From positions 86,976,961 to 87,040,960 of the forward strand of contig CM063498.1 of NCBI GenBank assembly GCA_032207245.1: a DNA stretch of 64,000 nucleotides, read 5' to 3'. Positions within the stretch are counted from its first letter, which is position 1; the number at the start of each line of letters is the position of its first letter. The notes beneath the pieces were generated by a model. It worked only from the letters and a program-made list of their open reading frames with translations. It was not told where the DNA came from and ran no database searches. Both the position numbers and the translations under genes were made by a program. Origin of the DNA: Pardosa pseudoannulata (taxonomy: Eukaryota > Arthropoda > Arachnida > Araneae > Lycosidae). Of this stretch, positions 53,276-64,000 are shown in pieces.

Positions 53276-54351
53276 CTTGTTTTTCTTAGCACAGCAGTGG
53301 TGCATTAGCAATAACTACTTGGGTTATTTCCAAGGTCTAAAATGTAAGGTATCCTATAATTAAAATTATCTCAATATGTGTGTAAAATGAGTAAAATGAG
53401 TGTGTATTGAGAAGTTTAATTCTAGACTTTTGAAACAAATTATAATCTGTAACTTTCATAATAATTAATATTTTACCTTGAAATTGTGTAATTAACGCTA
53501 TATTAAAAAGAATCTTAATTAAACAAGTTAAATTTTCATTTAACAGTTCAATTATTTCCTACGAAGGGACTCTATGTTCTGAAAATTTAGAGCTCAGCTT
53601 AATACTAGAGCAGTGAATAAACGTGGTATAGGAAGATTAATCCATTTCTTATAATCTTTACTTATTTTCAGCGTATTTTGTTTTATACAGTTCTAGGAGT
53701 CATAGCGTATCCATTTTTATCTCTTTGTGAAAAAATAGTAGACTACTACAAACAAGAATCCATTTGTTGATATCTTTTCTGAAATTTTGATTATCTAGAG
53801 TCGAAGCAAATTTGAAATTATTTCTTTGTAATCAGGGAATACTTACCCGTATCTTGCGATTGATTTTTGCCTCTAAAAATCTAGGGATTAGGAAATTGCA
53901 GTCTGCGGAATTTCTGGATTTATTAATTAAGAGACCAATTTAAAAATAACATTTTTCTACGTACTTAGGGAATAAAAAGAGATAAAATTGACATTTATTA
54001 AAAATCAAAATTGTTTTTTTTGTGTATTAAGCTTTTAATTATGTCTTAATATATAAGGATGCCTTTCAAAGAAACAAATTATTCCTATTACGGTTATGTA
54101 CGCTAATTACAACTGAAAATTATGATGTAGAACCGAACAAATTGCTTCTGAGCCAAGTGATTACTAAAGATTAGAAAATTATTCTTCGTCAGATTTTCCC
54201 TCATAACAACATTTCAAGAAGTGAAATGATTGATGAAGTTTCCAAAATATCTCAAAAATCGCAACAGCTACCGTTTTTATTATCTTATTCCCAAGTCGCT
54301 AGTTCCTTCACTGGTTAGGTCTATGAAAAAGTCCTCTAAAAGAAAATATAG
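53276..54351. other. AT-rich, no gene recognised
   Basis: No coding signal or repeat recognised. Confidence 0.4.
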
Positions 54352-54817
54352 TTAGAATATGATGGGTAAGGTTTTGTATGCTTCATTATCTTCTCACATT
54401 CATTTGGATCTTTCTAGCTCTCTTTTTATGGATAAATTTAAGATGTTGACTTACCATGACTTTTTCTATAGATATCTACATAACAATGGTATAGTTGGGG
54501 ACTCTGACTACATTCAAAGCATGCAAAGATTCTTAGAAGAAAATATGATTACAATGTGAAGGGTAAGGCTTAAGATACTTCATTATCTTTTCATTCATAT
54601 GGATCTGCCTTAAAATCTTTTTATTTATAATTTTAGGGTAAAATGTAAATTCATGGGTAAATTTCATGGCTTGCCATGAAAGTTTGGTTGGGCACCTTCA
54701 CCGCATTAGTAACTTCAGTGTACCTGACTACATCCAAAGCCTGCAAAGTCTCTTAGAATAGAATATGATTATAACGTGACGGGTTAAGCTCGGAACACTT
54801 AGTTATCTTCGCTGAAC
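54352..54817. repeat. ~200-bp tandem repeat, two copies
   Basis: Units start 'atgatgggtaaggt' (54359), 'aatgtgaagggtaaggct' (54553) and 'aacgtgacgggttaagctc' (54774), and share 'cttcattatctt', 'catatggatct' and 'ctacatccaaagc'. A third piece continues at 56110-56240 after an insertion. Confidence 0.8.
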
Positions 54818-56109
54818 GAAGAATATTGTAACGACTTCAATGTTTTTGAGCGAAGAAGTAGCGTAAAAAATGATCACAGTCATTACAGAATTGGAAATCC
54901 CTTTTATTTTTTCTGGAGTAATTACTAGTTATATACAAAGGGATTCTAATTCTCCCAAAACAAGTCGAAATGTAGAGGATTGTTGCTTGCATAAAATTAC
55001 CACGACGATCACAGTGAAAAAAGATTAAATTATATCACAAAATGGGGAGGCCTTTCCAGGGTACAATTCAAACCCAATCTATCACCCATTCGGTGTCCGA
55101 GACTCTGCTGTTCCTTATGTGAGCGGACTTCATGAGTCTTCCGACCGTAATCACTAAAAAGCTGGCTCCACGAGATCAAAGGATCTACGTACAAATATGT
55201 CTAAAAAGCCACAAGTCGGAAAATTCTAGGCTTTTTATACTTGGGGGTCAGTTACGGTCCTGTCTACCGTTTTCTGGTCAGTTACGATTCCAGTTATGTG
55301 AGAACTCCAGCTAAGGTTATAGCTATTTCATTAGTCGAATTATCAATCGCTAGCTATCCCGTTCCAGAAATCTCGAGGAAATGCTCCGGAATCATAACCG
55401 TGACCGATCAGGGCGCGACGCCTATTCAACAAAACTGTCAACATCCCAGACACTGCGTCGCTACGCTATTGTTGTCTGTCAATTAGGTGGGACCTAGATG
55501 AGCTGATTTCTGTGATTAGTGTTCTGAACAAAGGGGGTCTCCACAGTAGTTAGCTCAAGCATTTCATATTTTTTAAACAGCCACGAGTTGAAGTTAACTA
55601 TTTCATCTGAACTTCGTGCAAGGGAGAGGCAAAAAGAGGAACCAGAAAGCCAATACATTTCGTCCTCTCCAGTCTTTTATATGAATTTCACCATTTCGGC
55701 AGTCAAATAATCCCTGCACTCTCTATACTTAACTTAATAGCTTCCGCAGTGATGATACACTATAGTTTTCATATCTAACACTAACTGTGTGAGACAAACT
55801 ATATTAATCCAATAATGATTCTTGTGAATTATATGCACAGCTCTAAGCTATGGTTACAGCTAGTTTTTTTGGTTGAATTTTCATTCACTAGCTGTCACGA
55901 TTAATTACTTCTCCAAGCAATCCTCCAAACCGAGACCGATCATAACCGAGACCGATCAGGGGCGTGACGCCTATTCAACCGAACTGTCAACATCCCAGAC
56001 ACTGCGTCGCCGTGCTATTGTTGCCGCCTCGAAACAGGAGGAATCCAGATAAGCTGATTTCGGTCTTTCGTGTTCTGAACAAAGGGGGGGGGGTCTTCAC
56101 AATATCCTC
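54818..56109 (-). mobile_element. LTR-like insertion interrupting the 200-bp repeat
   Basis: About 1.3 kb separates two parts of the 200-bp repeat. It contains two related segments. 55040-55545 on the minus strand starts 'tgtggagacccccttt' and has a TATA box 'agtataaaaagc' near 55235. 55840-56101 starts 'tgtgaagaccccc' and shares 'gttctgaacaaaggggg', 'acatcccagacactgcgtcg' and 'accgatcagg'. The TG start, TATA box and paired arrangement suggest LTRs, but no coding region and no poly(A) signal was recognised. Confidence 0.5.
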
Positions 56110-56240
56110 ATATGCTCATATAACGAAGGATACATTCATATGGATCTGCCTCGATCTCTATTTATAGATAATGTTAGAATTTTGACTTTCCCTGACTTTT
56201 TAGTTGGGCACCTCCACCGTATCGGTAAATTTGATGCCGT
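56110..56240. repeat. Third piece of the ~200-bp repeat
   Basis: Shares 'cattcatatggatctgcc' and 'agttgggcacctccaccg' with 54590-54710. Confidence 0.75.
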
Positions 56241-57569
56241 TACCTAAATACTGTGTTATTTGGGAGATTACATACATTTTCCTCATTTAACTAGATGCAC
56301 TCTACTCCCTTTTTTGAAAAACAATATCTGTCAGCTTTCTAAACAAGGCTAATAGTAAATGGTACATTGCTAATGCATTAACGAAAGAAAAATACGTTTT
56401 TTTCTCAAAAAGAACTTTGACTTTCTCAAAAATTTTTTTCAAAACATTTTCACAATATTTGAAAGTTAATAACATCTAAAACAACAAACGTTTATAAACT
56501 GACACAAGGTAGAACATATGTTTATAAAATACTTCTATAAAGCCAAAATTTTAATTAAAATGATTTTAATAATCTTGTGCACAGACTGTGGTTATCAAAA
56601 TGTTCAGTATAATCAGTGATTTTTTGTTAAAATGCTTGCATTTACTGTAATCTGTTAAAAAAGTTTTATAAACAAAAAATGTAAATATATGAAATGAAAA
56701 ACAGTAAAAATTTAGATGTATTTTAGAAAGAGACATAAAATGTTAAAATTTATGTACTTTCTTTTCAGTGTTGACATGTTAAGAATCATATATCCTCTTA
56801 AATAACTCCAAACAGTGATACATTTTCTGTGTATTAATCATTCTTATAAAGCATGGCTATATCATAAATCATAAAAAACTGAAAGGCATGCTGTTAGATA
56901 TTTTTACTTTTTCACAATAAAAATGCTTTTTATTCTTTTTTGGATTTTAAGCCTTTATGAATAGCAAACCAGTTCACGTAAAATTCTAAATGTGTCAATC
57001 AAAATGCATTATTCAATCGAGTTATTCTACTTCATAATGCACATTTCTCTAATATATCTCAGACATTTCGAGAATAGTAAATACAGAGAGTACCGACAAT
57101 TTCACATTTATAATTACAGAATAATTAATGCGTAACGCTTCAGACAACTTTTGACTTGAAAAGTCGAGAGAATTTTCGAAAGAAAAATCTCCCAAGTTTC
57201 TTGCATTAAAATTATGCAGAAATTTTCTGGCTCTTTGGCGAAAAATATTCCTTTTCAGTTTTGGACAATTCTTAACTAATCAAAACACCATCCAATCTAA
57301 AGCATTATGCAAATGCCTCGCATTTCAGTTCGCGCTTACTAGTCTAATGCATAAAACATAGATATTGCAAAGATGCATTCATATCCCTTGTAATGAGCCT
57401 CGTTCCAGCAATGGGTATTGATTGAAGTGATGGCATAACGTATTTCTTTCAAAAGGTGACTAAAGCAGTCATGAATGTACGTGTGAGACTTATCCTTGAT
57501 CCTCGAGCGTAGGCTAAAGATTTAAATCTTGCTACTCGTTAAGTGCGGAGGATTTTAAAACGAAAAAGA
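56241..57569. other. AT-rich, no gene recognised
   Basis: No gene or repeat recognised. Confidence 0.4.
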
Positions 57570-59127
57570 CGGTAAAACTTTGGAGAAATTTGTTTTGCTA
57601 TTGGTTATAAAATTTATGAAAATGTTCAATGTTCAACTATATTTTTTTAATATATTTTGAACGAACCGTAGCTATTAAAATAATCCTAACTTTAAAATTA
57701 AAACTTAATTATTGATCTCGGATACAAGTAAAACTTTGAAGTAATTGGTTTTGCTATTAGTTATAAAATTTACGAAAATGTTCAATGTTCAACTATATTT
57801 TTTCAATATATTTTGAACGAACCGTAGCTATTAAAATAATCCTAACTTTAAATTTAAAATTTAATTATTGATCTCGGATATAACCGTAAAACTTTGAAGA
57901 AATTGGTTTTGCTATTAGTTATAAAATTTATGAAAAAGTTCAATGTTCAACTATATTTATTTAATATAGTTTGAACGAACCGTAGCTATTAAAATACTCC
58001 TAACTTTAAAACTTAATTATTGATCTCGGATACAACCGTAAAACTTTGAAGAAATTGGTTTTGCTATTGGTTATAAAATTTGTGAAAAAGTTCAATGTTC
58101 AACTATATGTTTTTGAATATATTTTGAACGAACCGTAACTATTAAAATAATCCTAACTTTAAATTTAAAACTTAGTTACTGATCTCGGATACAACCGTAA
58201 AACTTTGAAGAAATTGGTTTTCTTATTGGTTATAAAATTTATGAAAAAGTTCAATGATCAACTATATTTTTTAAAATATATTTTGAAAAATCCGTAGCTA
58301 TTAAAATAATCCTAACTTTAAATTTAAAATTTAATTATTGATCTCGGATACAACCATAAAACTTTGAAGAAATTGGTTTTGCTATTGGTTATAAAATTTA
58401 TGAAAATGTTCAAGGTTCAACTATATTTTTTTTAATATATGTTGAACTAACCGTAGCTATTAAAATACTCCTAACTTTAAAACTTAATTATTGATCTCGG
58501 ATACAACCGTAAAACTTTGAAGAAATTGGTTTTGCTATTGGTTATAAAATTTGTGAAAAAGTTCAATGTTCAACTATATGTTTTTGAATATATTTTGAAC
58601 GAACCGTAACTATTAAAATAATCCTAACTTTAAATTTAAAACTTAGTTACTGATCTCGGATACAACCGTAAAACTTTGAAGAAATTGGTTTTCTTATTGG
58701 TTATAAAATTTATGAAAAAGTTCAATGATCAACTATATTTTTTAAAATATATTTTGAACGAACCGTAACTATTAAAATAATCCTAACTTTAAATTTAAAA
58801 CTTAGTTACTGATCTCGGATACAACCATAAAACTTTGAAGAATTTTTTTTTGTTATTGGTTATAAAATTTATGAAAAATTTTAATGTTCAACTATATTTT
58901 TTTAAAATATATTTTGAAAAATCCGTAGCTATTAAAATAATACTAACTTTAAATTTGAAACTTAATTATTGATCTCGGATACAACCATAAAACTTTAAAA
59001 AAATTAGTTTTGCTATTGGTTATAAAATTTATGAAAAAGTTCAATGTTCAGCTATATGTTTTTGAATATATTTTGAACGAACCGTAGCTATTAAAATAAT
59101 ACTAACTTTAAATTTAAAACTTAATTA
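57570..59127. repeat. ~157-bp tandem array with higher-order structure
   Basis: Ten monomers start with 'aaaactttgaagaaattgg' or variants near 57575, 57732, 57887, 58039, 58197, 58356, 58510, 58668, 58828 and 58988. Each contains 'ggttataaaatttatgaaaa', 'tattttgaacgaaccgtagc' and 'ttaattattgatctcggata'. Monomers 4-5 and 7-8 carry the same private variants ('cttattgg', 'cttagttactg', 'caatgatcaac'), so a three-monomer block of about 471 bp has been duplicated as a unit. Confidence 0.96.
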
Positions 59128-59445
59128 TTGATCTCAGATACAACTGAATTGTCAAAACTCTAAATATAAAATTAAATTATTAATATTAAAAACTACTTAA
59201 TATGAATATACAATTTAATTTGATTATTCTGGCTTAAATATCTCATTTTAGCAGACATTAAGTAATTACATTTTTGTAATAATCTATAACTGAATTATCG
59301 ATGTTAGATACAACTAAATGAGCAGAACTCTAAATATAAAATTAAGTTATTAATATTAAAAACAACTTAAGGAAAATATAGGATTTAACTTGTTATATTC
59401 TTCTAGCTTAAATATCACATTTTAACAGAAATTAAATAAATACAT
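59128..59445. repeat. ~170-bp tandem pair
   Basis: 59128-59290 and 59295-59445 share 'ctctaaatataaaattaa', 'ttattaatattaaaaac' and 'gcttaaatatc'. It abuts the 157-bp array and shares its 'gatctcagatacaact' edge, so the two may have a common ancestor. Confidence 0.75.
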
Positions 59446-60039
59446 TTTGTGTTAAACTTTTTTTATTAAATTTTGAAACATATAAACTGTGATATTAGCT
59501 TTATTAGGTTAGAGTAGATTAAAGTGCTTAGATTGTCATGAAGGCATGTTCTCATATTTGACAAAGATATTATGAATTTGAGCCCTTTGAAGTCTTGATT
59601 GGTCAGATTGGAAAATACCCACTAATGCTACGTTCCTCTAAAGTTTGGAACGAAATTAAACGGCAGTAATGCTTTTAGATTTAGAAATATTATAGAGTAA
59701 GTGACTCGTATTAGAAGTAGTATCACAGAATGAAAATGAAAACCTACTTTCGAAATAAATTTAGAAGGAAAATAAATAATAAAATATCTTGCGGATGAAT
59801 ATTTAAGCAAAACCTTGAAAATTGTAAATTGTTTAAAATTGTTTAAAATTGTTTTTGTATTGTTTCGTTTCTCTAAAGGACAACATTTCATTGGTCAAAT
59901 GTCAAAACTGTCAAACTGTAGCAAACACTCAGATGTTTGCATGATCATTTTAGCTTGGAGGTTACCAAGCAGAATTTAAATGAGCAATTTATTTTCGAAG
60001 ACATCAAACTGGTGATAACTTTTTGTACACTCTGATAAT
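59446..60039. other. AT-rich, no gene recognised
   Basis: An 87-codon minus-strand frame at 59628-59891 is unassigned. Nothing else stands out. Confidence 0.4.
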
Positions 60040-60349
60040 ATTTTCAAGGCCACAGCTTATGAGATTGCAGATCATGAATGATATCTATCTGAAGGAAGAC
60101 GACTTTTCCTTTCACTTGACGATAATTCCTCCATGATGAATTTGGTGAGTGACTGTGGAGTGCCCATATCTTAGTGTAATAATAAGTTACATTCGGTTCA
60201 GCTCTTCTTACCCCTCCCCGTGGGTCTTCGTCGGGGACATGCCGGGACCGGTTTGAACTGCAGAGAAACTTCGGACTTCTCCCAGCCAATAGAGGTGTCC
60301 TTTCGTTTGGGGGATTTTCACCTCCCCCCCTCGCCGTTCTGGAGTGGAC
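60040..60349 (-). repeat. GC-rich dispersed-repeat-like segment
   Basis: About 50 percent GC against roughly 30 percent nearby, with overlapping open frames on the minus strand up to 103 codons (60044-60355, with 'NPPNERTPLLAGRSPKF'). I associate such text with repeated hypothetical proteins in spider genomes, but I cannot name the repeat. It abuts the P-type element, whose insertion may have split it from the GC-rich DNA at 62723 onward. Confidence 0.4.
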
Positions 60350-62714
60350 CAACACCTCCTAGACAGAAGGCCTGAGCACAGTTTAACAGAAAATGTGATG
60401 ACGTAGTGGCATAAGGCTGACAACATTCTGTAACTCTGACCAGAAACTTCCAAGTTATCACTTTTCCAATTATTTCCGTCGCCAAATGCAAAATCAACAT
60501 ATATGTATGGAATGTGCGTATTGTCAACGTTGGCGGAATTCGTTTCCTGAGCAAGAATTCATTTGTGCTTGCTCTGAGTATGCGAATTCAATTCCTGTAT
60601 ATTTCGGTTAATTTTTTTTTGTAATAATGCCGTATAAATGTATTGTTCTTATTTGTAAAAGTAATTATGACTCCGAAAGTAACAAAAAATCAGTTTTCTC
60701 GTTTCGAAGAAAAGAAATTTTGGGACAAAAGTGGATTAACTCGATTCCTAGAAAAGCCTGACTGTGAACAAGAATTGTTATGTAAGTAAACTTTATTGTT
60801 ATTTACAATTTTTAAGCATAAGATATAAGATTAAACCCCTACTTAAAAAGTAGATTTTTTTTTACAGTTACTCTAGATTATAGACAGTATTTTCGTTTTG
60901 ACTAACGTATATGAAGAAATTTGATGAATAAATAAGAATATTCTTTGTTTTTTAAACATATATATTAAAAAGTATTCAACTATTAAAATGTATTTTGTCA
61001 TAAATAAATAATACTAGCAAATTTTATAATGCAATATTACAATTTCTTTAGAATTAACTACATAATTAAAATTATGCTAAAAAACATGTTAAATATTGTA
61101 TTTTTTTTCTAAATTGAGTTAAAAGTAACAGTTCAAAATATAATGTAGTATTAACTTTTATATCATTAAAACGTCATTTAGAATTAGATATTTTGATAAT
61201 AAATTGATTAATGTTTGATATTTGAAAAAATATTCCTATCTGTATAGACGGTTGAAATTTTTGTATTTTCATTTGTAAAGCAACTAAAAGAATAAAGTAC
61301 TTATATATTATATATCATTGAAGCTGACCTTTGGATATAATCCTTTTAATACTTTAAAAAGTATAGTGAATTTCTGTTTAGATAATTATTTTATAACATA
61401 AAAAACTGTTTTGTTTGTAACATAGTAAAATACTGTACCGTCTCTTGTTAGGAGAGAGGAAAAAGTATTATCAAAAGCCTTTGAAGAGAGCTTAGAATTT
61501 GTGGAAAAATCCAAATATATTTTCAATTCTGTGGCAGAACTTTCAATTTGTGTATCCCAAAACGAACTGTATAATCGTTGGATATTTTTGGATATGAAGA
61601 TTAATATATTCTTTGCACATATAATTACCAAATCCATAAATAACTTCTTCCGTTTGTATTGATAAAAATTTATCTGTATCAGTGTTTTTTAACAATACAA
61701 AGTTCAACAAAAGAGGTCAGTATAACTTTCCCTGTGTTTTTACTGACTTACAATATATATTTGATTTATTAATTACTTAGGTTAATACTCATAGGTTGTA
61801 TATTGTAAATGATTTTAATATATCTTGAACAAATTTTCTTAAGTATGTTATGTGTATTTTCATTGTGTATGTATCAAGTTATCAAGTGTAAAGAAATAAA
61901 GTTAAAGTCTAATTTTCTATTAATAGAATTATTACTCTGTTAATCAATAATGAAATTTTCATTCTCGTGTTTAATTCTAACATCAAATGTAAAAAAAAAA
62001 AATTCTGATTTTGTTTTGTTTTCGAGAAATAAAATTTCATATAAATGTATGTTTTTTTTACCTTATTAAGTACAGTGTTTACTTGGGGTTTTGCTCTTCA
62101 AAACTTGTGGGAAATTTTTCTACTTGAAGTTAGATGAATTAGTTTTAAATATATTTCCTGGATTAAATGTAGAAATTTCTTAAAATTTTATGAATGTATT
62201 TCTAAGTAGTAGAAGAAGCATAAATAATAAAATTCTAGGATGTTTTATTTTTCTTTTAAAACTATAAACATATTTAAGTAAGTGTTTTTTTAATAATTTA
62301 TAACTCTCCATTTGATATTTAAAGCACTATCCATATTATAGATAAAGTATGTTAATATCTTGATTATGGGGATGATAGGTGTTATTGTGAAAATCTGGAA
62401 GGATTATAATTTGTGCTTGAGTTAATTCTTTTTTATTAGAGAATTCAAATTTTAGAGTGTATTTGTTTTACAAATGTGTGTTATTTTAGGCGTAATTGAT
62501 AGAATAAACAAAAAGCAATACATTCTGTAACAGAGAACGGTTAATGTTAATCAAAAAAACTGAAATTGGCTATAAACAATCGCCAGTAAATAATAAATCA
62601 ATTTTTTTTTGTTGCCGTTAAAACTACAGCTTCAACTGAATGGCTTTGATAGTCAGCCTAATCTCGTGACGTCACAGTGAGTGTGCTCAGGCCTTCTCTC
62701 TTTAGGAGGTGTTG
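60350..62714 (+). mobile_element. THAP-domain P-element-like DNA transposon remnant
   Basis: Arms 60350-60421 and 62652-62714 are inverted copies: 'aacacctcct', 'agaaggcctgagcaca', a 'tgtgatgacgt' / 'tgtgacgtcac' block and 'taggctgac' appear in the same order reading inward from both ends. The flanks share 'agtggacc' (60343-60350 and 62715-62722), an 8-bp target duplication allowing a one-base ambiguity at each end. P elements make 8-bp duplications and encode a THAP zinc finger, and a THAP start lies 275 bp inside the left end. The rest of the 2.36 kb is AT-rich with no other recognisable transposase motif. Confidence 0.8.
60627..60761 (+). pseudogene. THAP domain N-terminus of a P-type transposase
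   Basis: Forty-four codons from ATG to TGA. The text MPYKCIVLICKSNYD carries the first two zinc ligands (C5 and C10), followed by VFSFRRKEILGQKWINSIPR, which matches the THAP 'FSFP.....W...I.R' region. THAP fingers (C2CH) bind the transposon ends in P-element and THAP9-like transposases. The second half of the finger, with the C-x2-H ligands and AVPTIF-type end, is not found after the stop. A 'gtaagt' donor-like site lies at 60783-60788, so the frame may once have spliced. The fragment cannot encode a working protein as it stands. Confidence 0.75.
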
Positions 62715-62722
62715 AGTGGACC

Positions 62723-63540
62723 CCTGTTTTTTTTCTTCGCAGAGAGTCGGATTTTTTTGAGCGGATATAGTTGTTACCAGAAGAGGAGAAGATGAACGTG
62801 TAACGTATCCGGACTCTGTTTCAGGTGACACAAGGAAGAATCAGGTGTATCTTGAATAATGAATTAATTTACACTTCTGTTAGATACATCATTTTACCAC
62901 TATAAAAATAATTTCTAATCACAGGTAAGTGATTAGTACACATAGGCCTGAGTAGAGACGGGTACCTAAACTAAATTAAGTCTCTGCCGAAATATGGGTG
63001 ATTAGACGGAAGAAACAATTCGTAGCTCTCTCGAAAGTTCTCTGAAGTATAGGTAGGAGATCTGAGCACAGTTAGTTCTGAAGAAGTGCAAACAATCCTG
63101 AAGAGGATTATATTAGAAAAGGAAAGAAACCCAAAGCACAGGGTATCGCTTCAATCTCAACAAGAGATATATCCCAAGACGGGGTTCCGCTAAATAAAAC
63201 TCTCCGATGGAGAGACTGGTCGAGGCGACCTCCGAGTTAGCCGATGTGGATTACTCTTTAAAGAAAAGATCCCAAGGTGGGATTATAGCAAAAAACTCCG
63301 GTAGAGAGACTGGTCAAGGAGACCTCTGAATTAGCTGGTTGATAGCTAATTAACTTCTCTTAAAAAAATATTCTCTCGTCTCTTTCAAAGGGAGGGGCCT
63401 CACCCACAATTTCATTATTGGGTCACCTAACGATGACCTCACCTTCGATCAACTGGATTAGTCCGGGTTAAGCAATCATCGGCCGCAAAGCCAGGGGTCT
63501 CTGGAATTCTTAGCGGCTACGTCTGAGTAGCGGCAAATCC
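62723..63540. other. GC-richer unit of unknown identity
   Basis: About 800 bp with mixed composition, containing a ~98-bp direct repeat (63173-63270 and 63271-63368) built on 'gagagactggtcgaggcgac'. It has no long open frame and no recognised RNA. It could be a retrotransposon leader or LTR. Confidence 0.35.
63173..63368 (+). repeat. 98-bp direct tandem repeat
   Basis: Both units share 'cccaag', 'actc.gg.gagagactggtc' and 'gagttagc' or 'gaattagc' in order. Identity is perhaps 70 percent by eye. Confidence 0.7.
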
Positions 63541-63949
63541 TTTGTCGTTCCCGCGATCATTTTTTCGGCTGTCAGTGAAGGTGTCGTCTGGCATATTGTT
63601 CCTTTACTATAGGGCACAGCAGTGTAGACTTCGTGGTGCCGGGGAAAACAATCCTTTTGTATCCACAAGTCCAACTCTCAAAGCAAAGTTCTTTCATGAC
63701 GATACACCGCTAAATCACGCCGTTACTAACGGCTGGCAACCGCTGCTTGTGGATAACCATTGGAAAAAAATCTTACCCATTTTTTTAGGACCGACGCCGA
63801 CCCGAGAGAAGTCTTCGATATCTACAACTGATAAGTTAATTGCAGTTGTGTTTCTTAGGCATTTATTTAATTGTATAAAATATATTAATCAAGACCTATT
63901 TTCCATATGTTTCTTAATGAGTTTTAATTTCTTTTTTCTCAAACACTAG
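63541..63949 (+). other. 135-codon open frame, coding status doubtful
   Basis: The frame opens with TTG at 63542, so no true start is evident, and closes at 63949. Its first 90 codons have a mixed amino-acid composition ('NGWQPLLVDNHWKKILP') while the end is low-complexity and hydrophobic. I recognise no domain. It could be exon sequence, a retroelement fragment or chance in a GC-richer patch. The window ends 50 bp further on. Confidence 0.3.
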
Positions 63950-64000
63950 GCCAGAGTAACATTATTTTTTACACTTATCCATCAAGATCTCCTGACATTT

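Noticed and set aside
63542..63949. A confident 135-aa gene at the right edge
   Set aside because: There is no ATG start, the end is low-complexity, no domain is recognised, and it sits next to an unidentified repeat-like unit.

Overview
This is an AT-rich eukaryotic window, most likely from an arthropod and probably a chelicerate such as a spider. The pointers are a Ty3/gypsy pol of a type I associate with spiders and ticks, a mellifera-like mariner, several piggyBac-type elements and a tRNA-derived SINE with a CCAAA-type tail. The species call is inference. I found no convincing host gene, rRNA or functional tRNA. The window reads as intergenic or giant-intron DNA built from tandem duplications, AT microsatellites and transposon fossils.

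Layout. 1-1.6 kb holds a diverged direct repeat. 1.6-12 kb is a large duplication: copy 1 (1637-5014), copy 2 (5546-9700) and a diverged partial third copy (11505-12010). Copies 1 and 2 share an AT microsatellite and a piggyBac remnant that keeps only the transposase C-terminus. Copy 2 alone also carries a deleted mariner with TA target duplications. An element with ~180-bp inverted repeats lies at 10173-10991. A ~355-bp tandem array fills 12985-16740, and one monomer is split at TTAA by a 573-bp element. A second, different piggyBac derivative (20070-20827), a third copy of the first piggyBac type (23349-24096) and a hAT-type element with perfect 8-bp target duplications (24587-25878) follow.

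27-34 kb has a LINE 3' remnant, two tandem duplications (about 1.25 kb and 341 bp), a 680-bp AT microsatellite and a fold-back palindrome. 34.7-37.7 kb has an old SINE, a minus-strand solo LTR and a minus-strand SINE-like unit. 38964-42813 is the most intact element: a 5'-truncated Ty3/gypsy retrotransposon with nearly complete pol (one in-frame stop and one frameshift), a polypurine tract and a complete 3' LTR. Two SINE copies follow at 44.2-45.6 kb. 48.3-50.9 kb is a series of minisatellite and tandem duplications with AT tracts. 52721-53275 looks like a solo LTR, and 54.3-56.2 kb is a ~200-bp repeat interrupted by LTR-like sequence. 57.57-59.13 kb is a ~157-bp tandem array with higher-order structure.

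60350-62714 is a THAP-domain (P-element-like) DNA transposon remnant with long inverted repeats and an 8-bp target duplication, set in a GC-richer unit of unknown identity that runs to the end of the window. No genes act together as a pathway here. The information lies in the order of insertion and duplication events, several of which can be read from nesting and from empty paralogous sites.
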